From assembly GCA_019416265.1 (NCBI GenBank), contig DXXQ01000016.1:1-6198 (forward strand): 6,198 nt of DNA, read 5' to 3'. Both the position numbers and the translations under genes were made by a program. The notes beneath the pieces are model-generated. The model made no database searches. It saw only the letters and a program-made list of their open reading frames with translations, and was not told the origin of the DNA. This stretch comes from Clostridiales bacterium. GTDB lineage: Bacteria; Bacillota; Clostridia; Lachnospirales; Lachnospiraceae. Positions 1 to 5,265 of the stretch are shown here, one piece after another. Within the stretch, counting starts at the first letter, position 1. Every line of letters starts with the position of its first letter.

Positions 1-10
1 GGCAACATCT

Positions 11-310
11 TTGGTGAATAAAAATTGGATTTTTATTTGTCCGGTGATCTGTATCATAATCCGTTATTTATTAAAACCTTTTATCTATGCGAAATTACAG
101 ATGGACAATAGTTATGGAGAAATTATAACAGAATATTTGACGAATTATATGTGTTTTATTGTGTTGTCCATAGAAATTTTTTCAATACTTTTTGTTTTTG
201 GATTGGTAAAAAATGTGGTTATGCTGTTATTTGTGGACACGGTAGTTTTTATTGGTGTGCTAGTAGTTGGTTTGATTAAAATGGATTTAAGAGGGAAAGG
301 TTCTTTGTGA
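11..310 (+). CDS. Small AT-rich membrane protein, unknown function
   Basis: The 99-residue product is strongly hydrophobic, with three likely membrane helices at about residues 6-22, 47-68 and 69-90, and a basic C-terminal tail ending in RGKGSL. I do not recognise the family. The start is uncertain. I take the TTG at 11, with a GTG as the next codon, because the GG at bases 1-2 could be the end of a ribosome binding site 8 bases upstream. The frame is however open to the window edge, so the gene may begin further upstream. Base composition is roughly 30% GC, clearly lower than the 40-50% of vanR or the carboxypeptidase, and the residues are rich in I, F, V, Y and N. This may mean a different origin, or only a membrane protein in an AT-rich patch. 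A strong hairpin terminator follows 56 bases after the stop. Confidence 0.6.
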   Translation: MVNKNWIFICPVICIIIRYLLKPFIYAKLQMDNSYGEIITEYLTNYMCFIVLSIEIFSILFVFGLVKNVVMLLFVDTVVFIGVLVVGLIKMDLRGKGSL

Positions 311-365
311 TTCAAAAAAGAGCATGAGGAAAATAGGAGCTATTGGGAAGTAGAGAGATCCAAAC

Positions 366-408
366 AGGACAGATGTGATTCATAGGAATCACACTGTCCT
401 TAATATTT
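366..408 (+). terminator. Rho-independent terminator after the first gene
   Basis: The arms 366-381 and 386-400 pair as AGGACAG/CTGTCCT and TGTGATTC/GAATCACA, with one bulged A at 373 and an ATAG loop at 382-385. That gives a 15-bp stem followed by TTAATATTTTC, a moderately U-rich tail. It fits termination of the + strand gene ending at 310. The other orientation has no U-tract within a few bases of the stem, so it is a poorer terminator for the methyltransferase gene converging from the right. Confidence 0.75.
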
Positions 409-482
409 TCCTGTAAAAAGAGCTATGACGTCCGGTTCTGCAACACAAGCAGACAAGGAAGAGATGTTTAAATTTATTCTGT

Positions 483-1208
483 CTATCTGGCAGAGGCTTT
501 TACCAGCAGCATCATGGGGCGGCGAAGCTCGTCTTTCATTCCCGGAAAATCCATCATTTCCTGCGGCGGCTCTGCCTCCTCTATGGCTTTAAGCTCAAAC
601 CCGTTATTTAAAAGCCCCATTAAAATCTGTGTAAGCGTGTGGTGCTGTTTTATCACATTGCATCCCAAAAAGTTTGTTTTTCGTTCTCCTGGCATGAAAT
701 AATTATCTACCGGCCAATATAATGGACTTCCTTCTTCTGTATAAATCCAATCTTGACCAACCCCCGAGGTAAATACCGGATGTTCAATATTGAAAAGGAA
801 AATCCCGTTTTTTTTCAGTGTTCTATGTACTTTTCGAAATATCCGGTCGATATCTTCGACATAGTGTAAAGCCAGATTGGATATGACGCAGTCCCAGGTG
901 TCTTCCGGGTATTCATAATCCTCAATTCCACAAACCCGATATTCTATTTGTTCAGCAGAATTCTTTTGTCTAGCTGTCTCAAGCATTTTTTCGCTCAGAT
1001 CAATCCCTAATATCTGATCAGCCCCTTCCTCTGCCGCAAATTTACAATGCCATCCATAGCCGCAGCCCAGATCAAGGACTTTTTTTCCCTGAAGCGGGGG
1101 AAACAGAGGTTTCAGCTGATGCCATTCTCCGGCAGAGGCTAAACCGCCTTGGCTGCGAGGCATTTTTGCATATTCCTCAAAGAATTTTTTATCATCGTAT
1201 TCGTTCAT
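483..1208 (-). CDS. Class I SAM-dependent methyltransferase
   Basis: A 241-residue cytoplasmic enzyme of the Methyltransf_11/UbiE-like Rossmann type, predicted to move a methyl group from S-adenosylmethionine to an unidentified small molecule. Motif I is VLDLGCGYG at residues 44-52. The acidic end of strand beta-2, which binds the ribose, is in GIDLS with D70. IEDYEY at 95-100 and DCVISNLALHYVED at 106-119 match the later SAM-binding strands. The C-terminal third is likely the substrate cap. I start it at 1208 (MNEYDDKKFF) because AGAAAGGA at 1220-1227 lies 11 bases upstream. An in-frame ATG at 1250 would add 14 residues, but its only AAGGAG (1266-1271) is 15 bases away. The gene stands alone, divergent from the van-type operon. 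The sequence does not show its substrate. Confidence 0.88.
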   Translation of the reverse strand: MNEYDDKKFFEEYAKMPRSQGGLASAGEWHQLKPLFPPLQGKKVLDLGCGYGWHCKFAAEEGADQILGIDLSEKMLETARQKNSAEQIEYRVCGIEDYEYPEDTWDCVISNLALHYVEDIDRIFRKVHRTLKKNGIFLFNIEHPVFTSGVGQDWIYTEEGSPLYWPVDNYFMPGERKTNFLGCNVIKQHHTLTQILMGLLNNGFELKAIEEAEPPQEMMDFPGMKDELRRPMMLLVKASAR

Positions 1209-1285
1209 GTTAAGTAATGTCCTTTCTACTGTGATATTTAAAATTGTCATTCAGCGATTGTATTGCTCCTTATACATTGCCGCCG

Positions 1286-1291
1286 AGTATA
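1286..1291 (-). promoter_or_regulatory. Candidate -10 box for the methyltransferase gene
   Basis: On the - strand these bases read TATACT, a five-of-six match to the -10 consensus, about 80 bases before the preferred start codon. No convincing -35 element lies 16-18 bases upstream, so the call is tentative. Confidence 0.25.
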
Positions 1292-1383
1292 TTTTAGCAC
1301 AATTTTGGGAAGGTAGAAATGGGATCTTCACTTTGTCGTGATTGGTTTTTGGCTTGTATTTGGTATGGGCGGCATGGAAGATT

Positions 1384-1415
1384 TTGTTCCATTCTTTATG
1401 GAAGTGAAGTATAAT
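1384..1415 (+). promoter_or_regulatory. Candidate promoter for the vanRS operon
   Basis: A perfect TATAAT sits at 1410-1415. The best upstream match, TTGTTC at 1384-1389, is 20 bases away, longer than the usual 17; TTCCAT at 1387-1392 has correct spacing but a poor match. The position is right to transcribe the small membrane gene at 1446 and then vanR. No copy of the VanR-type repeat found at 3397 is visible here, so autoregulation is not supported. Confidence 0.35.
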
Positions 1416-1433
1416 GAGGATAAAGGTGAGGCA

Positions 1434-1440
1434 GAGGTGA
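1434..1440 (+). promoter_or_regulatory. Ribosome binding site that fixes the start at 1446
   Basis: GAGGTGA lies 5 bases before the ATG at 1446. The upstream in-frame GTG at 1338 has no comparable site, so this element selects the shorter product. Confidence 0.65.
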
Positions 1441-1445
1441 TATTA

Positions 1446-1607
1446 ATGAAGAGAGATTTTGTTTTATTGCTGATTTCCATTGCTATAATAGTGGCATTGG
1501 TTTTACCGAAACCAATGGGGACAATAATTCCTCTGGTAATTCTACTTTCGGTGGTTGTATATCTGATTGTTGATATAATCAGGAATGGAAATGATTGGAA
1601 AAGATGA
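1446..1607 (+). CDS. Small two-helix membrane protein, unknown function
   Basis: A 53-residue hydrophobic protein beginning MKRDFVLLLISIAI. Two membrane helices are likely at about residues 4-20 and 25-43, separated by the turn PKPMGT, with a charged tail RNGNDWKR. A ribosome binding site 5 bases upstream supports this start. The frame stays open back to a GTG at 1338, but that would add 36 residues with no ribosome binding site. The stop is 24 bases before vanR on the same strand, so the two are probably cotranscribed. I recognise no family. The position before a VanR/VanS pair suggests, without showing it, a small helper or modulator of the membrane kinase. Confidence 0.6.
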   Translation: MKRDFVLLLISIAIIVALVLPKPMGTIIPLVILLSVVVYLIVDIIRNGNDWKR

Positions 1608-1631
1608 ACAGGATAACAAGGAGTATTCAGA

Positions 1632-2330
1632 ATGAATGAGAAAATTTTGATCGTAGATGACGAGAAGGAGATTACGGATTTGCTGGAGGTTTATCTGCAA
1701 AACGATCATTATGAGGTTTACAAATTTTATAATGGAAGGGATGCCCTGCGATGTGTGGAAGAAACAGAGATCGATCTGGCGATTCTGGATGTAATGCTGC
1801 CGGATATTGACGGATTTCGTATTTGTCAGAAAATTCGGGAAAAGTTTTTCTTTCCGGTAATTATGCTCACTGCCAAAATCGAGGACAGCGATAAGATCAT
1901 GGGGCTGACTATTGGAGCGGATGATTATATTACGAAGCCCTTTAATCCACTGGAGGTGGTAGCGCGGGTAAAAACCCAGTTAAGACGGTGCTCCAGGTAT
2001 AATGTATCCATTTCCGGCCAGCCTGCAGAACAGTCAGAGTATGATATCCGAGGGCTGGTGATCAATAAGAACAGTCATAAATGTTTTTTGTTTGGCAGAG
2101 AAGTATCTTTGACACCTATTGAGTTTTCCATTCTCTGGTATTTGTGTGAACATCAGGGAAAGGTTGTCCCGTCAGAAGAGTTGTTTGAAGCGGTATGGAA
2201 GGAGAAGTACCTGAACAATAACAACACCGTGATGGCGCATATCGGGCGTCTCAGGGAAAAACTGGAAGAACCGCCACGGAAACCAAGATTTATTAAGACG
2301 ATATGGGGAGTGGGATATGAAATTGAATAA
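1632..2330 (+). CDS. vanR: VanR-type response regulator (OmpR/PhoB family)
   Basis: A 232-residue two-domain transcription factor, the partner of the kinase that follows. The receiver domain (about 1-120) keeps the acidic pocket D9/D10, the phosphate-accepting D53 in AILDVMLP, T80 and K102. The winged-helix DNA-binding domain (about 135-231) ends in FIKTIWGVGYEIE, typical of the OmpR group. Long stretches resemble enterococcal VanR as I recall it, such as KILIVDDE, DLAILD, GLTIGADDYITKPF and SLTPIEFSIL, and the length is within one residue of VanR-A (231). AAGGAG at 1618-1623 lies 8 bases before the ATG. Phosphorylated VanR is expected to bind TCGTAnGAAA-type repeats, and a tandem pair occurs at 3397-3418. 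The 3' end overlaps vanS by 14 bases, which implies translational coupling. The symbol rests on resemblance; glycopeptide response is not shown. Confidence 0.92.
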   Translation: MNEKILIVDDEKEITDLLEVYLQNDHYEVYKFYNGRDALRCVEETEIDLAILDVMLPDIDGFRICQKIREKFFFPVIMLTAKIEDSDKIMGLTIGADDYITKPFNPLEVVARVKTQLRRCSRYNVSISGQPAEQSEYDIRGLVINKNSHKCFLFGREVSLTPIEFSILWYLCEHQGKVVPSEELFEAVWKEKYLNNNNTVMAHIGRLREKLEEPPRKPRFIKTIWGVGYEIE

Positions 2331-3402
2331 AAAGGGACAAAATTTTCTGCTGGGAACCCTGTTAAAAAGCTATTTCGTACAGCTTGCAATCTGCTCCGTG
2401 ATTGTAATGATAGGTACCATTGTTCTGGATTTGGTTGTTTCGAGCCTGGCGCGTCGATGGTTTGGGGAAATTTTCTTTTGGTATTACCGATCACGTTATG
2501 CATTTGTGGCGGGGATTGTTGTATGGGGACTTTGTATTGTGTGGCTGACTTATCGACTGATAAAAAAAGTGGTCAGTTATGTCTATGAATTACAGGCGGC
2601 AACAGTAAAACTCTTTGATCAGAACACGGATTATATTGAGCTTTCTCCGGAACTCAGTGAGATTGCCGTGAAGATCAATGGGTTGAAACAGGAAGCAGAG
2701 CAGAATGCCCGTCTTGCAAAAGAAAATGAACGAAGAAAAAATGAGCTGATTATGTATCTGGCTCATGATCTGAAAACTCCCCTCTCTTCCGTGATCGGAT
2801 ATCTGACGCTATTACATGACGAGCCTCAGATTTCAGAGGGAGTGAGGGAAAAATACCTTTCCATTGCCCGGGATAAGGCACAGCGGCTGGAAGATCTGAT
2901 CAATGAATTTTTTGAGATTACAAGATTCAACCTGTCGGAGATTACATTACAGTACACAGAAATCAACCTGACCCTCCTGCTGGAACAGCTGACCTTTGAG
3001 TTTCAGCCCATGCTGCAGGAAAAAGGGCTTCAATGCAGTCTTAATATGCCCGAAAATCTGTTTCTTCGATGTGATGCGGATAAGCTTCAGCGGGTGTTTG
3101 ACAATTTGCTGCGCAATGGGATTATTTATAGTTTCCCGGATACCACGATTACCATTACTGCAGAACAGGAGAAGGAAGAGATGGTCATTCAGTTTGAGAA
3201 TCACGGAAACACCATTTCCAGAGAAAAACTGTCGTTGATTTTTGAACAGTTTTACCGGCTGGATGTGGAGAGAAGCACAAGGGGCGGCACGGGACTTGGT
3301 CTTGCCATTGCAAAACAGCTTGTAGAGCTTCATAAGGGAAGGATTTTTGCTGAGAGTGAACAGGAAACCATCCGGTTTACGGTTATTCTTCCCGTTTCGT
3401 AA
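2317..3402 (+). CDS. vanS: VanS-type sensor histidine kinase
   Basis: A 361-residue membrane kinase expected to phosphorylate, and possibly dephosphorylate, VanR. Two helices (about 20-43 and 62-82) flank a short outer loop of roughly 18 residues, so there is no large sensor domain; in this it is closer to VanS-A or VanS-D than to VanS-B. A HAMP-like linker and coiled coil lead to the H box YLAHDLKTPLSS, with H150 as the phosphorylated histidine. The ATPase domain shows the N box DKLQRVFDNLLRN, FENHG in place of a classical G1 box (enterococcal VanS has the similar N-x-G), an F box IFEQFYRLD, and the G2 box GGTGLGLAIA. The start has GGGGAG at 2305-2310 inside vanR, 6 bases upstream. The stop codon is part of the first putative VanR-binding repeat. 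The signal it detects cannot be read from sequence. Confidence 0.92.
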   Translation: MKLNKKGQNFLLGTLLKSYFVQLAICSVIVMIGTIVLDLVVSSLARRWFGEIFFWYYRSRYAFVAGIVVWGLCIVWLTYRLIKKVVSYVYELQAATVKLFDQNTDYIELSPELSEIAVKINGLKQEAEQNARLAKENERRKNELIMYLAHDLKTPLSSVIGYLTLLHDEPQISEGVREKYLSIARDKAQRLEDLINEFFEITRFNLSEITLQYTEINLTLLLEQLTFEFQPMLQEKGLQCSLNMPENLFLRCDADKLQRVFDNLLRNGIIYSFPDTTITITAEQEKEEMVIQFENHGNTISREKLSLIFEQFYRLDVERSTRGGTGLGLAIAKQLVELHKGRIFAESEQETIRFTVILPVS

Positions 3403-3428
3403 GAAAATCGTAAGAAATTCTGTATAAA
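3397..3428 (+). promoter_or_regulatory. Tandem VanR-type box and promoter after vanS
   Basis: Two adjacent 11-base repeats, TCGTAAGAAAA (3397-3407) and TCGTAAGAAAT (3408-3418), differ only in the last base. The 11-base period puts both on one face of the helix, as for OmpR-family sites. They match, from memory, the TCGTAnGAAAnT consensus for phosphorylated VanR at enterococcal van promoters. A TATAAA -10 box follows at 3423-3428. No good -35 is present and the repeats cover that region, as expected for an activator-dependent promoter. The first repeat uses the last sense codon and stop codon of vanS. The target would be the secreted-protein and carboxypeptidase genes. Confidence 0.7.
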
Positions 3429-3458
3429 ATATGAGGATTTCCTTGTGAGGAAACAAAG

Positions 3459-3511
3459 AAAAGAAGGCTTTTGTTCTGATACAATAACCCTATCAGAGCA
3501 AAGGTCTTTTT
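3459..3511 (+). terminator. Intrinsic terminator, or attenuator in the leader
   Basis: The arms 3459-3481 and 3491-3511 form a stem of about 21 bp with several G-U pairs around a 9-base loop (CAATAACCC). The inner part is TTTTGTTCTGATA against TATCAGAGCAAAG. The 3' arm ends in CTTTTT, giving a U-tract on the + strand. It would end vanRS transcripts, but it also lies about 25-30 bases after the likely start point of the VanR-type promoter, so that promoter must read through it to reach the next gene. Confidence 0.8.
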
Positions 3512-3520
3512 CGTTTATCA

Positions 3521-3552
3521 GGAAAATAGTACATTTCTGTAACGACTTTTCC
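3521..3552 (+). other. Second leader hairpin before the secreted-protein gene
   Basis: GGAAAA (3521-3526) can pair with TTTTCC (3547-3552). Inside, GTACA and TGTAAC pair with one bulged base around a TTTC loop. It is weak alone, with no U-tract close enough to the stem to make a clear terminator. It matters because it adds a further structure between the VanR-type promoter and the start codon at 3624. A TATACA at 3555-3560 just after it could be a separate -10 box, but I see no -35 for it. Confidence 0.3.
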
Positions 3553-3609
3553 AGTATACAAAAGTGCTCTGAGAAAATGCGTAAACAAAAAAAGAATTTA
3601 AGATGATTC

Positions 3610-3615
3610 AGGAGG
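3610..3615 (+). promoter_or_regulatory. Ribosome binding site that fixes the start at 3624
   Basis: A full AGGAGG lies 8 bases before the ATG at 3624. The in-frame ATGs at 3603 and 3618 fall before it or only 2 bases after it, so neither is a likely start. Confidence 0.85.
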
Positions 3616-3623
3616 AAATGACA

Positions 3624-4115
3624 ATGAAAAAAAGGAAAACAGTAAAACCGATTCTTGTAAGTTTTGCAATGCTTCTCTGTCTGGTGGGGGCAGGATGGAC
3701 ACAGGCAGCTTCCGGGACAAAGGGATTTACAGATTTTACCCATATTGAAGCAGAGTATCTGGAATCACTGGAAAAGCTGGATTGGCCGGAAGGTATGACA
3801 TTACCGGAAACACTGGAAGGAGAAGAGAAAAGTACCTCCTTTCAGGTGGGCTACGGAGACACAAGAGCTTCCCTTCTCTGGGAATATACATGGATAAAAG
3901 AATGGCTGGATACTTATCAGACAGAGCCGGAACAAGCAGAGAAGGCGTTGGAAACACTGGAAACAGCGTTCGATATGCCATACATGGGAGAAGATCGCTG
4001 TGATGATGCGACCAGAAAATATCTTCGTGAGAATATCAAAAAAGCAAAGGGAGGAGATCCGTCCGGATTTATGGAGAGTATCCGTGCAAATGATCCGGAC
4101 GAAAGTGTATTTTAA
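3624..4115 (+). CDS. Secreted protein of unknown function in the van-type unit
   Basis: A 163-residue protein with a clear signal peptide: basic MKKRK, a hydrophobic core at about 9-24, and likely cleavage after TQA or TQAA (residues 26-29). The cysteine at 19 has no lipobox around it, so I expect release rather than a lipid anchor. The mature part, about 135 residues, is acidic, helical in character and rich in Trp, Tyr and Glu (LLWEYTWIKEWLDTY, EQAEKALETLETAF). It has no further membrane segment and one cysteine (C126). I do not recognise a domain. It lies after the VanR-type repeats and 32 bases before the carboxypeptidase, so it is probably cotranscribed with it. A role at the cell wall, or in binding or sensing near VanS, is inference from position only. 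Confidence 0.85.
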   Translation: MKKRKTVKPILVSFAMLLCLVGAGWTQAASGTKGFTDFTHIEAEYLESLEKLDWPEGMTLPETLEGEEKSTSFQVGYGDTRASLLWEYTWIKEWLDTYQTEPEQAEKALETLETAFDMPYMGEDRCDDATRKYLRENIKKAKGGDPSGFMESIRANDPDESVF

Positions 4116-4147
4116 AATTGCACTTTTTACTATAGGATTAACACAAT

Positions 4148-5116
4148 ATGAAAAAGAAACGAAGAAAGAGAAGAAAGGGCATAGGATGTCTGGGAAGCAG
4201 TTTTTTATTTCTATTCGCCATTATTTTTGCTGGTGTGTGTATTTTGCCCTGGGTAAAAAATTCGGGGAATTTCCATGAAGCAAAGGCTGCAATTTATTCT
4301 ATCTTTCACAGAGGATTTCAAAATGCTTCCTACGGTGCAAAAGCACTGCTTCTCAAGGATCTTTCCAATGGAGAGGTGTTTCTGTCAAAAAGAGAGGAGG
4401 AACCGGAACTTCCTGCCAGTCTGGCAAAGCTGTTTGTTGTGGAATATGCTTCAGAGCTTGCAGGGACGGATGCGATTGTTTCTGCCAGCCGGGAAGCAAT
4501 ATCCATGACAAAGCAAGGATCTTCGGTTGCCTGGATACAGGAAAGAGAGTATTATCTGCAGAATCTCTTTGCCGCCATGCTGGTTCCTTCCGGAAATGAT
4601 GCCGCATATGTGGTTGCTGATTATTGCGGCGGGATTCTTTCTCCCCAATCCGAAACAACACAGGAACGTATTCAGGTATTTATGAACTGCTTAAATACGC
4701 ATTTACAGGAAAAAGGGTATAAGGACACGGTTTTATACGATCCCAGCGGTTACGATTGGGATGCTGTGACAACGGCATCAGACCTTGCCGCTGTTACAGA
4801 ACGGCTTTTGGAATACCAATGGTTTCGGGATATGGTATCTCAAAATGTCTATGTGGCGACACTGCCGGACAAAAGTACAGTAAGCTGGCAGAATACCAAT
4901 GAATTCCTGAACCCCTCCTCAGAGTATTATCATGAGAATGTCCTTGGAATAAAAACAGGTTCTATGTCGGACAATTACAGTTTGATCGTGCTCTATCGGC
5001 AGCATGGAAAGGAATTTTTGATCTGCAGCCTGGGCTCAAAGTCCGATGCTTCCAGATACGAGGATGTTATCGGGATTCTGAAAACCATAGATGAGTCGAA
5101 TTATCTCAGTAGATAA
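4148..5116 (+). CDS. Membrane-anchored serine D-Ala-D-Ala carboxypeptidase (S11)
   Basis: A 322-residue penicillin-binding-type DD-carboxypeptidase that removes the terminal D-Ala from peptidoglycan pentapeptides outside the membrane. All three active-site motifs of family S11 are intact: SLAK at 91-94 (nucleophile S91), SGN at 148-150 and KTG at 269-271. The N-terminus is very basic (MKKKRRKRRK) and a single helix at about 14-35 should anchor it. It stops soon after the catalytic domain and lacks the PBP5 C-terminal domain and amphipathic tail. AGGA at 4134-4137 is 10 bases before the start, a modest site. By loss of D-Ala-D-Ala it would act like VanY. Enterococcal VanY-D is, as I recall, also of this serine type, whereas VanY-A and VanY-B are zinc enzymes. 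I give no symbol because general sporulation or cell-wall DacF-like roles cannot be excluded. Confidence 0.93.
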   Translation: MKKKRRKRRKGIGCLGSSFLFLFAIIFAGVCILPWVKNSGNFHEAKAAIYSIFHRGFQNASYGAKALLLKDLSNGEVFLSKREEEPELPASLAKLFVVEYASELAGTDAIVSASREAISMTKQGSSVAWIQEREYYLQNLFAAMLVPSGNDAAYVVADYCGGILSPQSETTQERIQVFMNCLNTHLQEKGYKDTVLYDPSGYDWDAVTTASDLAAVTERLLEYQWFRDMVSQNVYVATLPDKSTVSWQNTNEFLNPSSEYYHENVLGIKTGSMSDNYSLIVLYRQHGKEFLICSLGSKSDASRYEDVIGILKTIDESNYLSR

Positions 5117-5168
5117 TATATCAGAAATTTATTATTCGCTGTACAAAAAATGTTCCGCGAGGATGTGA

Positions 5169-5203
5169 CCAGATGCAGATTGCCTATGGTAATCTGCATC
5201 TGG
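5169..5203. repeat. Long near-perfect inverted repeat between convergent genes
   Basis: CCAGATGCAGATTGCC (5169-5184) pairs with 5188-5203 over 16 bp, with a single G-U pair and a TAT loop. It sits 52 bases after the carboxypeptidase stop and 62 bases beyond the stop of the opposing permease gene, so it could terminate both. Neither side has an adjacent U-tract, which is unusual for an intrinsic terminator. It may instead be a dispersed intergenic repeat or a 3' end stabiliser. Confidence 0.6.
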
Positions 5204-5207
5204 CGTG

Positions 5208-5231
5208 CAAAGCAGGCTTGTCCGCTTTGTT
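5208..5231 (+). terminator. Weak hairpin after the carboxypeptidase gene
   Basis: CAAAGC (5208-5213) and GCTTTG (5224-5229) form a 6-bp stem with a 10-base loop, followed by TTCTATAG. It lies 4 bases after the larger inverted repeat, so the two may work as one tandem terminator for the + strand operon. The short stem and broken U-tract keep confidence low. Confidence 0.35.
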
Positions 5232-5265
5232 CTATAGAAAGAAATAGCGGGGGAGTATAACTGCA

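Noticed and set aside
425..592. A 55-codon + strand frame beginning MTSGSATQADKEEMFKFI
   Set aside because: The first residues look plausible, but there is no good ribosome binding site and two thirds of it runs antisense through the methyltransferase gene.
1342..1407. A 21-codon frame reading LVFGLYLVWAAWKILF, which resembles a membrane helix and could be the remnant of a lost gene
   Set aside because: It is too short, has no start signal, and random AT-rich sequence often encodes hydrophobic stretches.
1338..1445. An N-terminal extension of the small membrane protein from a GTG at 1338
   Set aside because: No ribosome binding site precedes the GTG, while GAGGTGA sits 5 bases before the ATG at 1446. 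The possible TATAAT promoter also lies inside the extension.
1251..1631. A VanR-type box upstream of vanR for autoregulation
   Set aside because: Only a TCGTGATTGG at 1336-1345 was found. It lacks the AAGAAA half and any tandem copy.
3603..3623. An earlier start for the secreted protein at 3603
   Set aside because: It would place the AGGAGG inside the gene and put charged residues before the signal peptide; the ATG at 3624 has ideal spacing.
2947..3743. Long - strand frames opposite vanS and the secreted-protein gene
   Set aside because: They are antisense shadows of genes with intact conserved motifs and have no ribosome binding sites or recognisable domains.
4000..4278. A 92-codon frame bridging the secreted-protein and carboxypeptidase genes
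   Set aside because: It overlaps both well-supported genes in another frame and its product has no coherent composition.
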